Shown here: in pieces, positions 8,250 to 15,011 of the stretch
How positions within the stretch are numbered: position 1 is the stretch's first letter
Layout of the letters: each line of letters begins with the position of its first letter
NCBI GenBank assembly: GCA_964403795.1
Contig: CAYOHP010000066.1
Location: 16,129 to 33,526, forward strand
Length of the DNA stretch: 17,398 nucleotides
Origin: CAYOHP01 sp964403795 [NCBI: uncultured bacterium]
GTDB lineage: Bacteria > Muiribacteriota > UBA6191 > CAZXTJ01
Direction: 5' to 3'
The notes under the pieces: generated by a model
The model's input: the letters and a program-made list of their open reading frames with translations, nothing else
Told to the model about the DNA's origin: nothing
Databases searched by the model: none
Made by a program: the position numbers and the translations under genes

Positions 8250-9064
8250 TGGGGTGGCGGCGTAAGGAGGCGGAGCCCGATCCCGAGTGGCTTGCTCCTC
8301 AGCCGAAGGCAAGGGTGCCGCGCTGCCCCGTCTGCGGGCGAGGGGTTTCCAGGGGGGAGCGCACATGTCATCTCTGCGAGACCCACTACCATCCGGCCTG
8401 CTTCGAGTACGTCCCGGGCTGTGCCGTCTTCTGCTGTGGGGTCCGGGAGCCGCCCTCCGCCGAGGTCCTCTCCCGCCTCCGTCGCCTCGAGGCCAGGAGG
8501 CTGGTCCTGGGGAGCCTGGCCGTGACCGCCGTGTTGCTCGGGCTCCTGCTGGGCCTGCCGACCTTCCTCTACGCGCCGTTGGCGGCGCACACCGGATCGG
8601 TCCTCCGGGGCGTCGTGCTGGTCGCCGGCCTGTCCGCTACCGGCTGGCTGGCGGCGACCCTGGCGGGGTGGGTCATGGGGGCGCGAGAGCTTCCCGAGGA
8701 TCCGCCCGGCAATGACCGCCAGCGGCGGAAGCTCGAGGACCAGGGCACCCGCTTCCTGCCGATCCGGCCTTTCGCCTCGGCCTTGGCCTTCACCTTATGG
8801 GGAGCGATCCTCGGTCTCTGGATCGCGGTCGCCCACCACGGCGCCGAGCCGCTCCGGCGCATGGTCGCCACGGCCAGCACCCGGGAGCTCATGGCCGCGG
8901 CCAAGCTCCTCGCCGGATTCCTGGCCGTCCTGATGGTGGTGGCCTGGATCCCGGTCCGCTTCGGGAGTCGCTGGGTCCTCGCCCAGAGGATCCGGGTGAA
9001 CCGGCTGGCCGCCTCGGCGGCCGTGGCGCGTCGCATGGCGGCCGAAGCGGAATCGAACGAGTAG
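8249..9064 (+). CDS. RING-like zinc-finger membrane protein
   Basis: Protein of 271 aa. Residues 26-63 have the cross-brace cysteine/histidine spacing of a RING-type treble clef: C26-x2-C29, C40-x2-C43, H48-x2-C51, C58, then C62/C63 (seen in CPVCGRG, CHLCETHYHPAC, CAVFCCG). Bacterial RING-like domains are an established group and are often attached to membrane helices. After a charged linker come about four hydrophobic helices (86-106, 120-143, 175-195, 218-235). The C-terminus is basic and Ala-rich. The ATG at 8249 was chosen because it shares its first base with the previous stop (TGATG); GTG at 8246 is an alternative and changes only one residue. It is the last gene of the run, with only a 62-nt gap to the tRNA. 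Whether it has ubiquitin-ligase-like activity cannot be told; no E1, E2 or ubiquitin-like gene is in the window. Confidence 0.75.
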   Translation: MGWRRKEAEPDPEWLAPQPKARVPRCPVCGRGVSRGERTCHLCETHYHPACFEYVPGCAVFCCGVREPPSAEVLSRLRRLEARRLVLGSLAVTAVLLGLLLGLPTFLYAPLAAHTGSVLRGVVLVAGLSATGWLAATLAGWVMGARELPEDPPGNDRQRRKLEDQGTRFLPIRPFASALAFTLWGAILGLWIAVAHHGAEPLRRMVATASTRELMAAAKLLAGFLAVLMVVAWIPVRFGSRWVLAQRIRVNRLAASAAVARRMAAEAESNE

Positions 9065-9068
9065 GCTC

Positions 9069-9098
9069 TTGCCTGCTTCGCCCTGGCCGAGGTAACGT
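9069..9098 (+). promoter_or_regulatory. Weak candidate promoter of tRNA-Ala
   Basis: TTGCCT at 9069-9074 resembles a -35 box, and TAACGT at 9093-9098 is a poor -10 candidate 18 nt later. Initiation near 9105 would place the start about 20 nt before the tRNA. The match is weak, and the tRNA may instead be read through from the upstream operon, since no terminator is visible in the 62-nt gap between them. Confidence 0.2.
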
Positions 9099-9126
9099 CT
9101 CTCCTGCCTGACCTCATCGGGCACGT

Positions 9127-9202
<76 letters not shown>

Positions 9203-9205
9203 CAT

Positions 9206-9241
9206 GGGAGGCGAGTCCGTAAGGGCTCGCCTCCCGCTTTT
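9206..9241 (+). terminator. Intrinsic terminator after tRNA-Ala
   Basis: A perfect 10-bp stem, GGGAGGCGAG (9206-9215) with CTCGCCTCCC (9226-9235), encloses a 10-nt loop and is followed by GCTTTT. It starts 3 nt after the tRNA CCA and is the only strong terminator seen on the + strand, so it may end the whole seven-gene run as well as the tRNA. Confidence 0.85.
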
Positions 9242-9385
9242 GCTCACGGGGGAGGGATCCCCCGGCAGCCCCTCCGGGTCGTTCCCATCGAGTTCCACGG
9301 CCTCGCCTCGCCTCGTCTCGCTCGAGATCGCCGCGCATTCGACCCGTGATTGCGCTGGGCGGAACGACCCGAGGCGCGTCGGAAT
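9242..9385. other. Structured intergenic stretch
   Basis: No gene is visible between the tRNA terminator and the minus-strand lipoprotein stop. The stretch holds a tight 7-bp hairpin with a GGGA loop (9247-9264), an imperfect CCTCG tandem run (about 9300-9325) and a perfect 11-bp inverted repeat, CGGGTCGTTCC at 9275-9285 with GGAACGACCCG at 9361-9371. No T-run follows any stem in either direction, so these are not typical intrinsic terminators. Confidence 0.5.
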
Positions 9386-9814
9386 TCATGGCCCGATGAG
9401 GCCGTCGAAGCTCGGTTCGATGGTGTCGCCGGCGAGCACCTGGGACGAGGGGTCGGGTGAACCCGGGAAGGCCGAGCCGACCTGGGTGACCACTGGCGCC
9501 GGCGCCGGGTAGACCGCCTTCGCCTGGTAGCCCTGGACCTGGACCGAGCCCCCGCCCGGTCCGCCCGTCCCCACGAAGCTCCCCTCCGGGGTGCGCAGGG
9601 CGATGCGGGCACCGCCCTTGCCGGCGTCGAGATCGAAGGAGGCACCCGGGGCCTGGACCGAGACGTTGGCGCCTCCCGGTCCGGCGTTGGCCCGGATCGA
9701 TCCGCCCGGTCCGCTGCCGCTCAACTGGAAGCCTTCCGGACAGCCGACGAGACCCAGCTCGGCGAAGCCCAGGAACGCGAGGAAGAAGACTCGCAGCGTG
9801 CGAGAACTGGTCAT
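9386..9814 (-). CDS. Gly-rich repeat lipoprotein
   Basis: Protein of 142 aa with a lipoprotein signal: R5 and R8, a hydrophobic core, then LVGC (22-25) as lipobox with Cys25 as the lipidation site. The mature part is rich in Gly and alternating hydrophobic residues (GPGGSIRANAGPGGANVSVQ and similar up to about residue 97), suggesting short beta-strands separated by GPGG-type turns. The tail includes a Pro/Ala stretch (YPAPAPVV) and ends in FDGLIGP. The function is unknown; it should be anchored to a membrane on its outer face. It resembles the upstream neighbour at 9985-10557 in the CP start of the mature protein and in the (V)xAPGxxxD(L/V)D pattern, so the two are probably paralogues. Translation starts at ATG 9814; the Shine-Dalgarno sequence is weak. 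The gap to the upstream gene is 170 nt, so co-transcription is uncertain. Confidence 0.72.
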   Translation of the reverse strand: MTSSRTLRVFFLAFLGFAELGLVGCPEGFQLSGSGPGGSIRANAGPGGANVSVQAPGASFDLDAGKGGARIALRTPEGSFVGTGGPGGGSVQVQGYQAKAVYPAPAPVVTQVGSAFPGSPDPSSQVLAGDTIEPSFDGLIGP

Positions 9815-9948
9815 CGTCGGACACCCCGGTTTCCGTCGTCGATTGCCCGGGAGGGCGTCCGTTCCTGCCGCCGCCGGAGCCCGCGTGGAAGCTCCGCATG
9901 AGGAGACGAGGCCGACTCGGGCGAGGATAGACGGCGGAGAAGGAACTT

Positions 9949-9967
9949 CTCGGGGGAAGCTCCCGAG
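9949..9967 (-). terminator. Possible weak terminator hairpin between the lipoprotein genes
   Basis: CTCGGG (9949-9954) pairs with CCCGAG (9962-9967) around a 7-nt loop, about 17 nt after the stop of the upstream lipoprotein gene on the minus strand. Only a weak mixed pyrimidine stretch follows, so termination here is doubtful. Confidence 0.25.
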
Positions 9968-9984
9968 GGATCGGATCCGGTCGA

Positions 9985-10557
9985 TCAGTCCTGGGTCAGA
10001 CTGGTCTCCAGACCCGCGAACCCGTAGCGGGGATCGATCTCCGCGATCGCGTCCCCCGCCGGCTCGGGTGCGGGCAGGGGCTGGTTCGAGCCGGGGAAGC
10101 CGCCTCCCGGATCGGTGGGACCGACCGGAAGGCCAGCGGTCGGCTTGGTCGGGACGGGAGGGAGTCCGGCCATGGGAGGAGCGGGAGGCAGGGGTGGAGG
10201 CCCACCGGCGAGTCCAGGTGGGGGAGACTGGGGAACGGGGATCCTCCCAGGGCCCGGGACGGGGGGCATGCGGATCGGCCCGCCACCCCGGACCGCGACC
10301 CCCCCGCCGAAGCCTCCGACGTTCACCCCGACCCGACCCGGTCCGACGTCGACGCCGACGCCTGGAGCCCGGACCCTGACCCCGCCGCCGTCGACGTCCA
10401 CCCCCACCCCCGGGGCCCGTACGTGGACACCTCCGCCTCCCGGGCAGCCCATCAGGCCGAGCAGGGGCGAGACGACCAGGCAGAGGAGGAACCCGGGTCG
10501 CCGGGCGCGGCGGCGTGCCCGAAGTGGATTCGCAAAGTTCGACGGAAGCTGTGACAT
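9985..10557 (-). CDS. Gly/Pro-rich repeat lipoprotein
   Basis: Protein of 190 aa. An Arg-rich N-terminus (residues 13-20) precedes a hydrophobic core and LMGC (35-38), a lipobox with Cys38 as lipidation site. The mature part starts with a duplicated 16-residue unit, VHVRAPGVGVDVDGGG (44-59) and VRVRAPGVGVDVGPGR (60-75), followed by a partial third copy (VGVNVGG). Then comes a Gly/Pro/Ala-rich stretch to about residue 165 and a more ordinary C-terminus (IAEIDPRYGFAGLET). The alternating Val pattern suggests a small beta structure, and the Pro-rich part a wall-spanning or extended linker; both are inference. ATG at 10557 has CGGGAG six bases upstream as Shine-Dalgarno sequence. The Val/Gly repeat is also repeated at DNA level, which allows copy-number change. 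The gene is divergent from the CysQ-like gene. Confidence 0.72.
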   Translation of the reverse strand: MSQLPSNFANPLRARRRARRPGFLLCLVVSPLLGLMGCPGGGGVHVRAPGVGVDVDGGGVRVRAPGVGVDVGPGRVGVNVGGFGGGVAVRGGGPIRMPPVPGPGRIPVPQSPPPGLAGGPPPLPPAPPMAGLPPVPTKPTAGLPVGPTDPGGGFPGSNQPLPAPEPAGDAIAEIDPRYGFAGLETSLTQD

Positions 10558-10768
10558 GGGAGTCTCCCGGTGGATCGGGAGAACGAAGAAGCACGCTCCG
10601 TGCCATGCGGGTATGGATTCCGAGAGCGCTGGAAACCCGCATCCGGAGCCGGAGCCGGGCTGGCTTGGTGGAACCGCCCCCGGTGGGGCGTGTTCCGTCC
10701 CGGGCCAGGAGTGGATACCCCGCGCACCAGCCTTCGGCTACCATCGGCGCCACCCCAAGGAGGGACCG
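10558..10768. other. Divergent intergenic region
   Basis: This 211-bp gap separates the minus-strand lipoprotein from the plus-strand CysQ-like gene and must hold the promoters of both. No convincing -35/-10 pair was found by eye on either strand. The only clear elements are the two Shine-Dalgarno sites and the hairpin at 10564-10581. Confidence 0.5.
10564..10581 (-). promoter_or_regulatory. Hairpin that may hide the lipoprotein ribosome-binding site
   Basis: On the minus strand CTCCCG, a 6-nt loop (ATCCAC) and CGGGAG form a 6-bp hairpin. The 3' arm CGGGAG is itself the Shine-Dalgarno sequence for ATG 10557, six bases downstream, so folding would block ribosome binding. This is seen in sequence; regulation is inference. 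Confidence 0.35.
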
Positions 10769-11599
10769 GTGCAGGACGAACTCCTCGAGTTGGCCCGCCA
10801 TGCGGGCAACGCCATCCTGGCGATCTACCGCCGCCGGGGACCTGTCGAGGTCCAGGCCAAGGGCGACGGGTCGCCCCTCACCCTGGCCGACCGGGCCTCG
10901 CATGAAGTGCTGGTCCAGGGGCTCGAGAAGCTGGATCCGGGAGTCCCTGTCCTCTCGGAGGAGTCGAGCGAGATCGGATACGAGGTGCGCCGGCACTGGG
11001 AGCGGTTCTGGCTCGTGGATCCGCTGGACGGGACCAAGGAGTTCGTGAAGGGTGGGGGCGACTTCACCGTCAACGTGGCTCGGATCGAATCCGGTCGCCC
11101 GACCTTCGGTCTGGTCCTGGCGCCGGTCCTGGACGTGGCCTTCATGGGCAGTCGCGGACGCGGTGCCTGGAAGATCGAGGGGGACGGGAGTCGCACCCGG
11201 ATCGAGGTGCGACCGGCCAGGACCGAAGCCCTGGTCGGGGTGATGAGCCTCTCGCATGCGGGACCGGAGCTCGCCGCGCTCAAGGCCCGGTATCCTTCCC
11301 TGGGGATCGACTCGATGGGCAGCTCGCTCAAGTTCTGCCTGGTGGCCGAGGGCAAGGCCGACTTCTATCCCCGCAGCGGTCCGACCATGGAGTGGGACAC
11401 CGCCGCGGCCCAGTGCGTGGTCGAGGAGGCCGGAGGGACGATGCGGACTCTGGAAGGCCGGGAGTTCGCCTACAACAAGCCCGAGCTCCGCAATCCCGGA
11501 TTCCTCGTCACCGGGGATCCCGACTACGACTGGTCGGAACTCGCCGCCGTGGTGCGCGACGCGGTCGCCGGGGCGGGTACCCCGGGATCGACCGGGTAG
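10769..11599 (+). CDS. cysQ: CysQ-like 3'(2'),5'-bisphosphate nucleotidase / inositol monophosphatase family
   Basis: Mg-dependent phosphatase of 276 aa. CysQ converts 3'-phosphoadenosine 5'-phosphate to AMP, removing a by-product of sulfate assimilation that inhibits several enzymes. The family motifs are intact: SPLTLAD (35-41, with D41), the metal-binding SEES (63-66, with E64/E65), WLVDPLDGTKEF (81-92, with D84 and D87) and MEWDTAAAQ (207-215, with D210). DGTKEF after the metal site is typical of CysQ rather than of plain inositol monophosphatases, but substrate choice needs an assay. The length fits the family. The GTG start at 10769 has a strong AAGGAGG Shine-Dalgarno sequence at 10757-10763 with 5-nt spacing. 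The last 76 nt overlap the end of the convergent cyclase gene. No sulfate-assimilation genes are in the window. Cytoplasmic; no signal peptide. Confidence 0.9.
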   Translation: MQDELLELARHAGNAILAIYRRRGPVEVQAKGDGSPLTLADRASHEVLVQGLEKLDPGVPVLSEESSEIGYEVRRHWERFWLVDPLDGTKEFVKGGGDFTVNVARIESGRPTFGLVLAPVLDVAFMGSRGRGAWKIEGDGSRTRIEVRPARTEALVGVMSLSHAGPELAALKARYPSLGIDSMGSSLKFCLVAEGKADFYPRSGPTMEWDTAAAQCVVEEAGGTMRTLEGREFAYNKPELRNPGFLVTGDPDYDWSELAAVVRDAVAGAGTPGSTG

Positions 11600-13518
11600 A
11601 CCTCCACCGGCTCCTCGACGCCCTTGACCTGGATGTGACGGGCCTCGCCGACCACGGCTCCCTCGCCCAGGAGCTCGCGGGTGCGACGTCCGATCAGGAT
11701 GCCGCCGGGAGCGGCATTCGACTCCAGGCGCTGGGCCAGGTTCACCGCCCGGCCCAGCACCGTGTATTCCATGCGGCGTTTGCCACCCAGGTTGCCGACG
11801 GTCACCCAGCCCGTGTTGATGCCGATCCGCACCTGGAGTTCGGCGCCCAGGCGGCTGGACCAGCTCTCCCCCAGCTCGGCCACCGCCCGCTGCATGTCGC
11901 GGGCCGCGGCCACGGCCCGGGCGGCGTGGTCCTCCAGCTCCACCGGGTCGCCCCAGAAGGCCATCAGCCCGTCCCCCATGAACTTGTCGACCGTGCCGCG
12001 ATGGCGGAACACGATCTCGACCATGCGGTCGAAGTAGACCTGCAGGAACTCGCCGAGCACCTCGGGATCGACCCGCTCCGAGGCGGTGGTGAACCCCCGG
12101 ATGTCCGAGAACAGGATGGTGAGCTCGGCCCTCCGCCCCCCCAGACGCGGCCCTTCGGGATCCGCCAGCAGGCGATCGACGACCTCGGCGGGGAAGTAGC
12201 GAGCGAAGGCGTCGCGGGCCCTCTGCCGGGCCCGCTCCTGCACCAGGACCACCCAGGCGGTCACCCCCAGGTAGCCGCCCAGGGTGAAGAGGGTCGGAGC
12301 CGCCATGGGCATCACCCGGTTGGCACCGGCCATGGCGAAGAGCGCCAGCAGCGGATACCCGAGGACCAGGAGGGCGCCGAGCGCGGCCGAGACCAGCGGG
12401 CGGAGCCCGGCCGCCGCTATCGGGATCCCGGCGAAGACCAGGGCCATGGCCAGACCCCAGAGCCAGTCCGGGGCATCGACCAGGGATCGCCCGGAGAGCA
12501 GCGTGTTCATGGCGTGGAGGTGGGTCTCGAAGAGGGGCGCTTCCTCCCGATCGAGCGGCGTCGGACCCATGTCGTGCTCCATGCTGGCCATGCCGACCAG
12601 CCAGAGCTTCCCCTCGGCGCGTCGCCGGAGATCGGCGATGGGCTCGGTGCCGAGCTCCAGGAAGTAGACGGGGTCGAATCCGAAGCCGTAGGGACCGACC
12701 CAGTCGATCCAGAGCGAGCCGTCCTCCCGGAGCGGGAAACGGAGCGGCTCCCGCAGCTCGCCGCCCGGGCCCAGCACCAGCTGGCCGCGCTCCACCCGGA
12801 CCGCCTCCAGCGGCAGACCCAGGGCCAGGCAGGCACCGGTCAGCGACAGGCTCGGCAGCCAGCGGTCGTCGACCCGGACGAAGGGATGGAAGCGGCGGTG
12901 CACTCCGTCCGGGTCGGGGCTGGAGCGCACGTGGCCGAGGTGGCGCACCGCCCGGGAGAACTTCTGGTGGGGCAGGGTGAGGGCGAAGGCCGCCTCGTCC
13001 CAGCTCGCCTGGACCCGGGATGCCGGCAAGAGGTGGGGGATCAGGGCTTCGAGGTCCCCGAAGGCCAGACCCAGCTGGATCCTCTTTGCCGGGTCGGGAG
13101 GGCCCACGTCCACGCCGACGGCCAAGGACATCCGCTCCAGCCTCCCCAGACCGGCCTCGAAACGAGCGTCCTCGACGGGATCGGAACTGCCCCGGAAGAT
13201 CAGGTCGGCGACCACTCCCCGGGGCGCGAGTCGGACCTTGGCCGCTTCCAGGATCTCGGCATGGAGGCCGCGCCGCCAGGGCCAGCTCCCGTACATGCGG
13301 AAGCTCTCCCGGTCGATCCGGACCGGAGCCAGCCTCGGATCCGGACGGGGGCCCCATCCCAGGCCGTGGCGCAGCCGCAGGCCGGTGTCGATCGCCAGGC
13401 CCTCGACCCGGGGGAAGATCGGCCCTGCCGGGATCTCCAGGAGCCGCACCGCGGCGACCGCCAGCAACCCGCCGAGCAGCGCGGCCGCGCCGGGTCCGGC
13501 CAGGCGTGCCGGCTTCAC
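11524..13518 (-). CDS. CHASE2-domain class III adenylate/guanylate cyclase
   Basis: Protein of 664 aa that should make a cyclic nucleotide in response to an extracytoplasmic signal. A TM helix lies near residues 8-27. A CHASE2-type sensor domain occupies about 30-345, with VRIDRESFRMYGSWPW (66-81) and LWIDWVGPYGFGF (269-281). Then come three close TM helices at about 353-427 and the class III cyclase domain at about 460-645. Metal ligands D472 (FSDIRGFTT) and D516 (MGDGLMAFWG), the base-contact residues K512 and T586 (YTVLG), and the transition-state residues N593 and R597 are present. Lys with Thr is the usual adenylyl-type (class IIIb) pair, so cAMP is favoured. The usual Asp in the GD(A/T)VN stretch is Arg here. 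The GTG start forms a GTGA overlap with the upstream gene's stop. Confidence 0.92.
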   Translation of the reverse strand: MKPARLAGPGAAALLGGLLAVAAVRLLEIPAGPIFPRVEGLAIDTGLRLRHGLGWGPRPDPRLAPVRIDRESFRMYGSWPWRRGLHAEILEAAKVRLAPRGVVADLIFRGSSDPVEDARFEAGLGRLERMSLAVGVDVGPPDPAKRIQLGLAFGDLEALIPHLLPASRVQASWDEAAFALTLPHQKFSRAVRHLGHVRSSPDPDGVHRRFHPFVRVDDRWLPSLSLTGACLALGLPLEAVRVERGQLVLGPGGELREPLRFPLREDGSLWIDWVGPYGFGFDPVYFLELGTEPIADLRRRAEGKLWLVGMASMEHDMGPTPLDREEAPLFETHLHAMNTLLSGRSLVDAPDWLWGLAMALVFAGIPIAAAGLRPLVSAALGALLVLGYPLLALFAMAGANRVMPMAAPTLFTLGGYLGVTAWVVLVQERARQRARDAFARYFPAEVVDRLLADPEGPRLGGRRAELTILFSDIRGFTTASERVDPEVLGEFLQVYFDRMVEIVFRHRGTVDKFMGDGLMAFWGDPVELEDHAARAVAAARDMQRAVAELGESWSSRLGAELQVRIGINTGWVTVGNLGGKRRMEYTVLGRAVNLAQRLESNAAPGGILIGRRTRELLGEGAVVGEARHIQVKGVEEPVEVYPVDPGVPAPATASRTTAASSDQS

Positions 13519-14669
13519 CGCCCTTGCCGGCCCGCGGTTCCGGAGGCTCCCTGTTTGCTGCCGTCCCCGAGGACCCCGTCGCCGCCCTCCGGCTGCGAGC
13601 GGACCTCGCCGGGGGCGGCCCCGGCGCCCCAGTCCCCGCCTCGGCCACCCGGAGCCATCTTCGGCATCGGCGCGCTGGCCGGCAGCGGCATCTCGTCCGA
13701 GGGGATCAGGCTCGAATCGCGGGCCTCGGTGGCGGCTCCCTGGCGTTCCGGGAGGACGAGTCCCCGGAGGAGCGGGGCCCGACTCGGTCGGAGGCTCTTG
13801 GTCGCCTCGGCGGGGGGCGGGACGACCAGCAGTTCGGGGCGCAGGAGAGTCGGTCGGGCTCCGGCATCGGATTTGCCGAGGCGATGGGTGGCCACCAGCC
13901 CGGGTCGCCCGGGACCGGGATCGCGGAGCCAGGGACGGAGGATCCAGGCCCTGGCATCGACTCCTTCGGGCCGTACCGCTACTGCGATCGGGACCTGGGC
14001 AAGGGTTGCCAGGGCCTGCCAGCTGCGACGGATCCGGGCCGAGGGCGAGCTCCCCTCGGCAGGCGTCGCCACCAGGATCCGGGCCCCGCCCCTCACCAGG
14101 GCGAGGGCCACCTCGGGGTGATCCAGGTCGGCGCCGGAGAGCACGCCCACCGGCCCGATCGGGGTGGTCACCGGCTCGACGCGCTCGGTCACCGGGCCCA
14201 GGTCCTCCGGGAGGCGATGCCCGGGCAGCACCTCGGACCGTCCTCCACGTCGCGACGGCCCGAGGACCACCGTGGAGCGGACCGGTGCGCCCTTGGCCGG
14301 GAAGCTCAGGCTGCCCACGATCAGGACCGGGATGCCGGCCTTGCGACGCAGCTCCTCGAGCTTCTCGAGGGGGACCAGCCGCTTGGCGAGGTCCTTGGAG
14401 GCCGGCGGGACCTTCCCCTCGAGGGCGACTCCCGCCGGCAGGACCAGGACCTCGGGGTTCGGCACCACGGCTGCCAGGGCCTCCCGGATCCTCGCCAGTG
14501 GCTCTTCGCCGAGGCCGATCGAGAGGACCGCCAGCCGGGGCCGCACCGGATCGGTTCCCCCGCCCGCGCCGTCCGCGAGGAGAGGAACCGGGGCCATCCC
14601 GAGCACTATCGTCAGGCAGGCCAGAAGGGAGACTCCCGAACTCCGGTCGATCTTCCCGGGCAGGCGCAT
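13515..14669 (-). CDS. Exported nitrilase-fold protein lacking the catalytic triad (predicted pseudo-enzyme)
   Basis: Protein of 384 aa. An N-terminal signal peptide is likely (SLLACLTIVLGMAPVPLLADG, roughly residues 14-34). Residues 44-245 follow the carbon-nitrogen hydrolase (nitrilase) pattern: RLAVLSIGLGEEP, LVLPAGVALEG, STVVLGPSRRGG, TPIGPVGVLSGADLDHPEVA, then SWQALATLAQVPIAVAV. In active members Glu follows Pro in the second piece, a Lys sits after the VVIGP strand, and Cys sits in the GVLxCxD strand. Here these are Ala79, no lysine between residues 128 and 160, and Gly179. All three catalytic residues are therefore missing, so the fold probably binds a ligand or partner. The remaining tail (290-384) is Gly/Pro/Ser-rich and disordered. 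ATG at 14669 has an AGGAGAGGA ribosome site. The stop overlaps the cyclase start as GTGA. The family call rests on motif alignment by eye. Confidence 0.72.
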   Translation of the reverse strand: MRLPGKIDRSSGVSLLACLTIVLGMAPVPLLADGAGGGTDPVRPRLAVLSIGLGEEPLARIREALAAVVPNPEVLVLPAGVALEGKVPPASKDLAKRLVPLEKLEELRRKAGIPVLIVGSLSFPAKGAPVRSTVVLGPSRRGGRSEVLPGHRLPEDLGPVTERVEPVTTPIGPVGVLSGADLDHPEVALALVRGGARILVATPAEGSSPSARIRRSWQALATLAQVPIAVAVRPEGVDARAWILRPWLRDPGPGRPGLVATHRLGKSDAGARPTLLRPELLVVPPPAEATKSLRPSRAPLLRGLVLPERQGAATEARDSSLIPSDEMPLPASAPMPKMAPGGRGGDWGAGAAPGEVRSQPEGGDGVLGDGSKQGASGTAGRQGR

Positions 14670-14702
14670 GGGGATCCTCTCCTGGTCGTGGTACGTGTCA
14701 GC

Positions 14703-15011
14703 TCAGGCTCCGGCACCGGTGGAGGTCTGACGCCCCCCAGTCGTGGGCGGAGCGTCACCACCCCCCGGCTGGGCCTCGAGACCCGACTTGGGCCTGGGTT
14801 CGACAGCCGGCTCTTCGGAGTCCCCGAAGGGAGGAGGCGGGGGTTCCGGGGGCAGCAGATCCGGGGGTAGGGGACTCGTCGGTGTGCCCTGGTCGTGGGG
14901 GACGAGAATCTCCAAGGGAGGAGCCGAGGAGCGCCGCGCCAGCGAGAGCCATGCGACGACCAGGATCGTCCCGATCGCCAGGAGCAGCAGGAGGGCCCGC
15001 TTTCGGTTCAC
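14703..15011 (-). CDS. Small single-TM protein with Pro-rich tail
   Basis: Protein of 102 aa, family not recognised. A short basic N-terminus (MNRKR) precedes one TM helix at about residues 6-24 (ALLLLLAIGTILVVAWLSL). The rest is disordered and Pro/Gly-rich (PPEPPPPPFGDSEEP). The basic start predicts an N-in, C-out orientation, placing the tail in the periplasm or wall, where the next gene's exported product would also be. GTG at 15011 overlaps the phosphatase stop as GTGA, and the next gene begins 33 nt after its own stop. It could be an anchor or partner of the pseudo-nitrilase or cyclase, but that is position-based inference. Confidence 0.7.
   Translation of the reverse strand: MNRKRALLLLLAIGTILVVAWLSLARRSSAPPLEILVPHDQGTPTSPLPPDLLPPEPPPPPFGDSEEPAVEPRPKSGLEAQPGGGDAPPTTGGRQTSTGAGA

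Noticed and set aside
9300-9325. CCTCG tandem run as a CRISPR or satellite repeat
   Set aside because: The units are 5 nt, few and imperfect, and there are no spacers.
9386-13648. Long minus-strand open frame spanning lipoprotein, CysQ and cyclase regions
   Set aside because: Only its last 142 codons have a lipoprotein pattern. The rest is Arg/Gly/Pro-rich shadow of other genes, typical of GC-rich DNA with few stop codons.
13515-14669. Active nitrilase or amidase
   Set aside because: The positions of the catalytic Glu, Lys and Cys hold Ala, no lysine and Gly.
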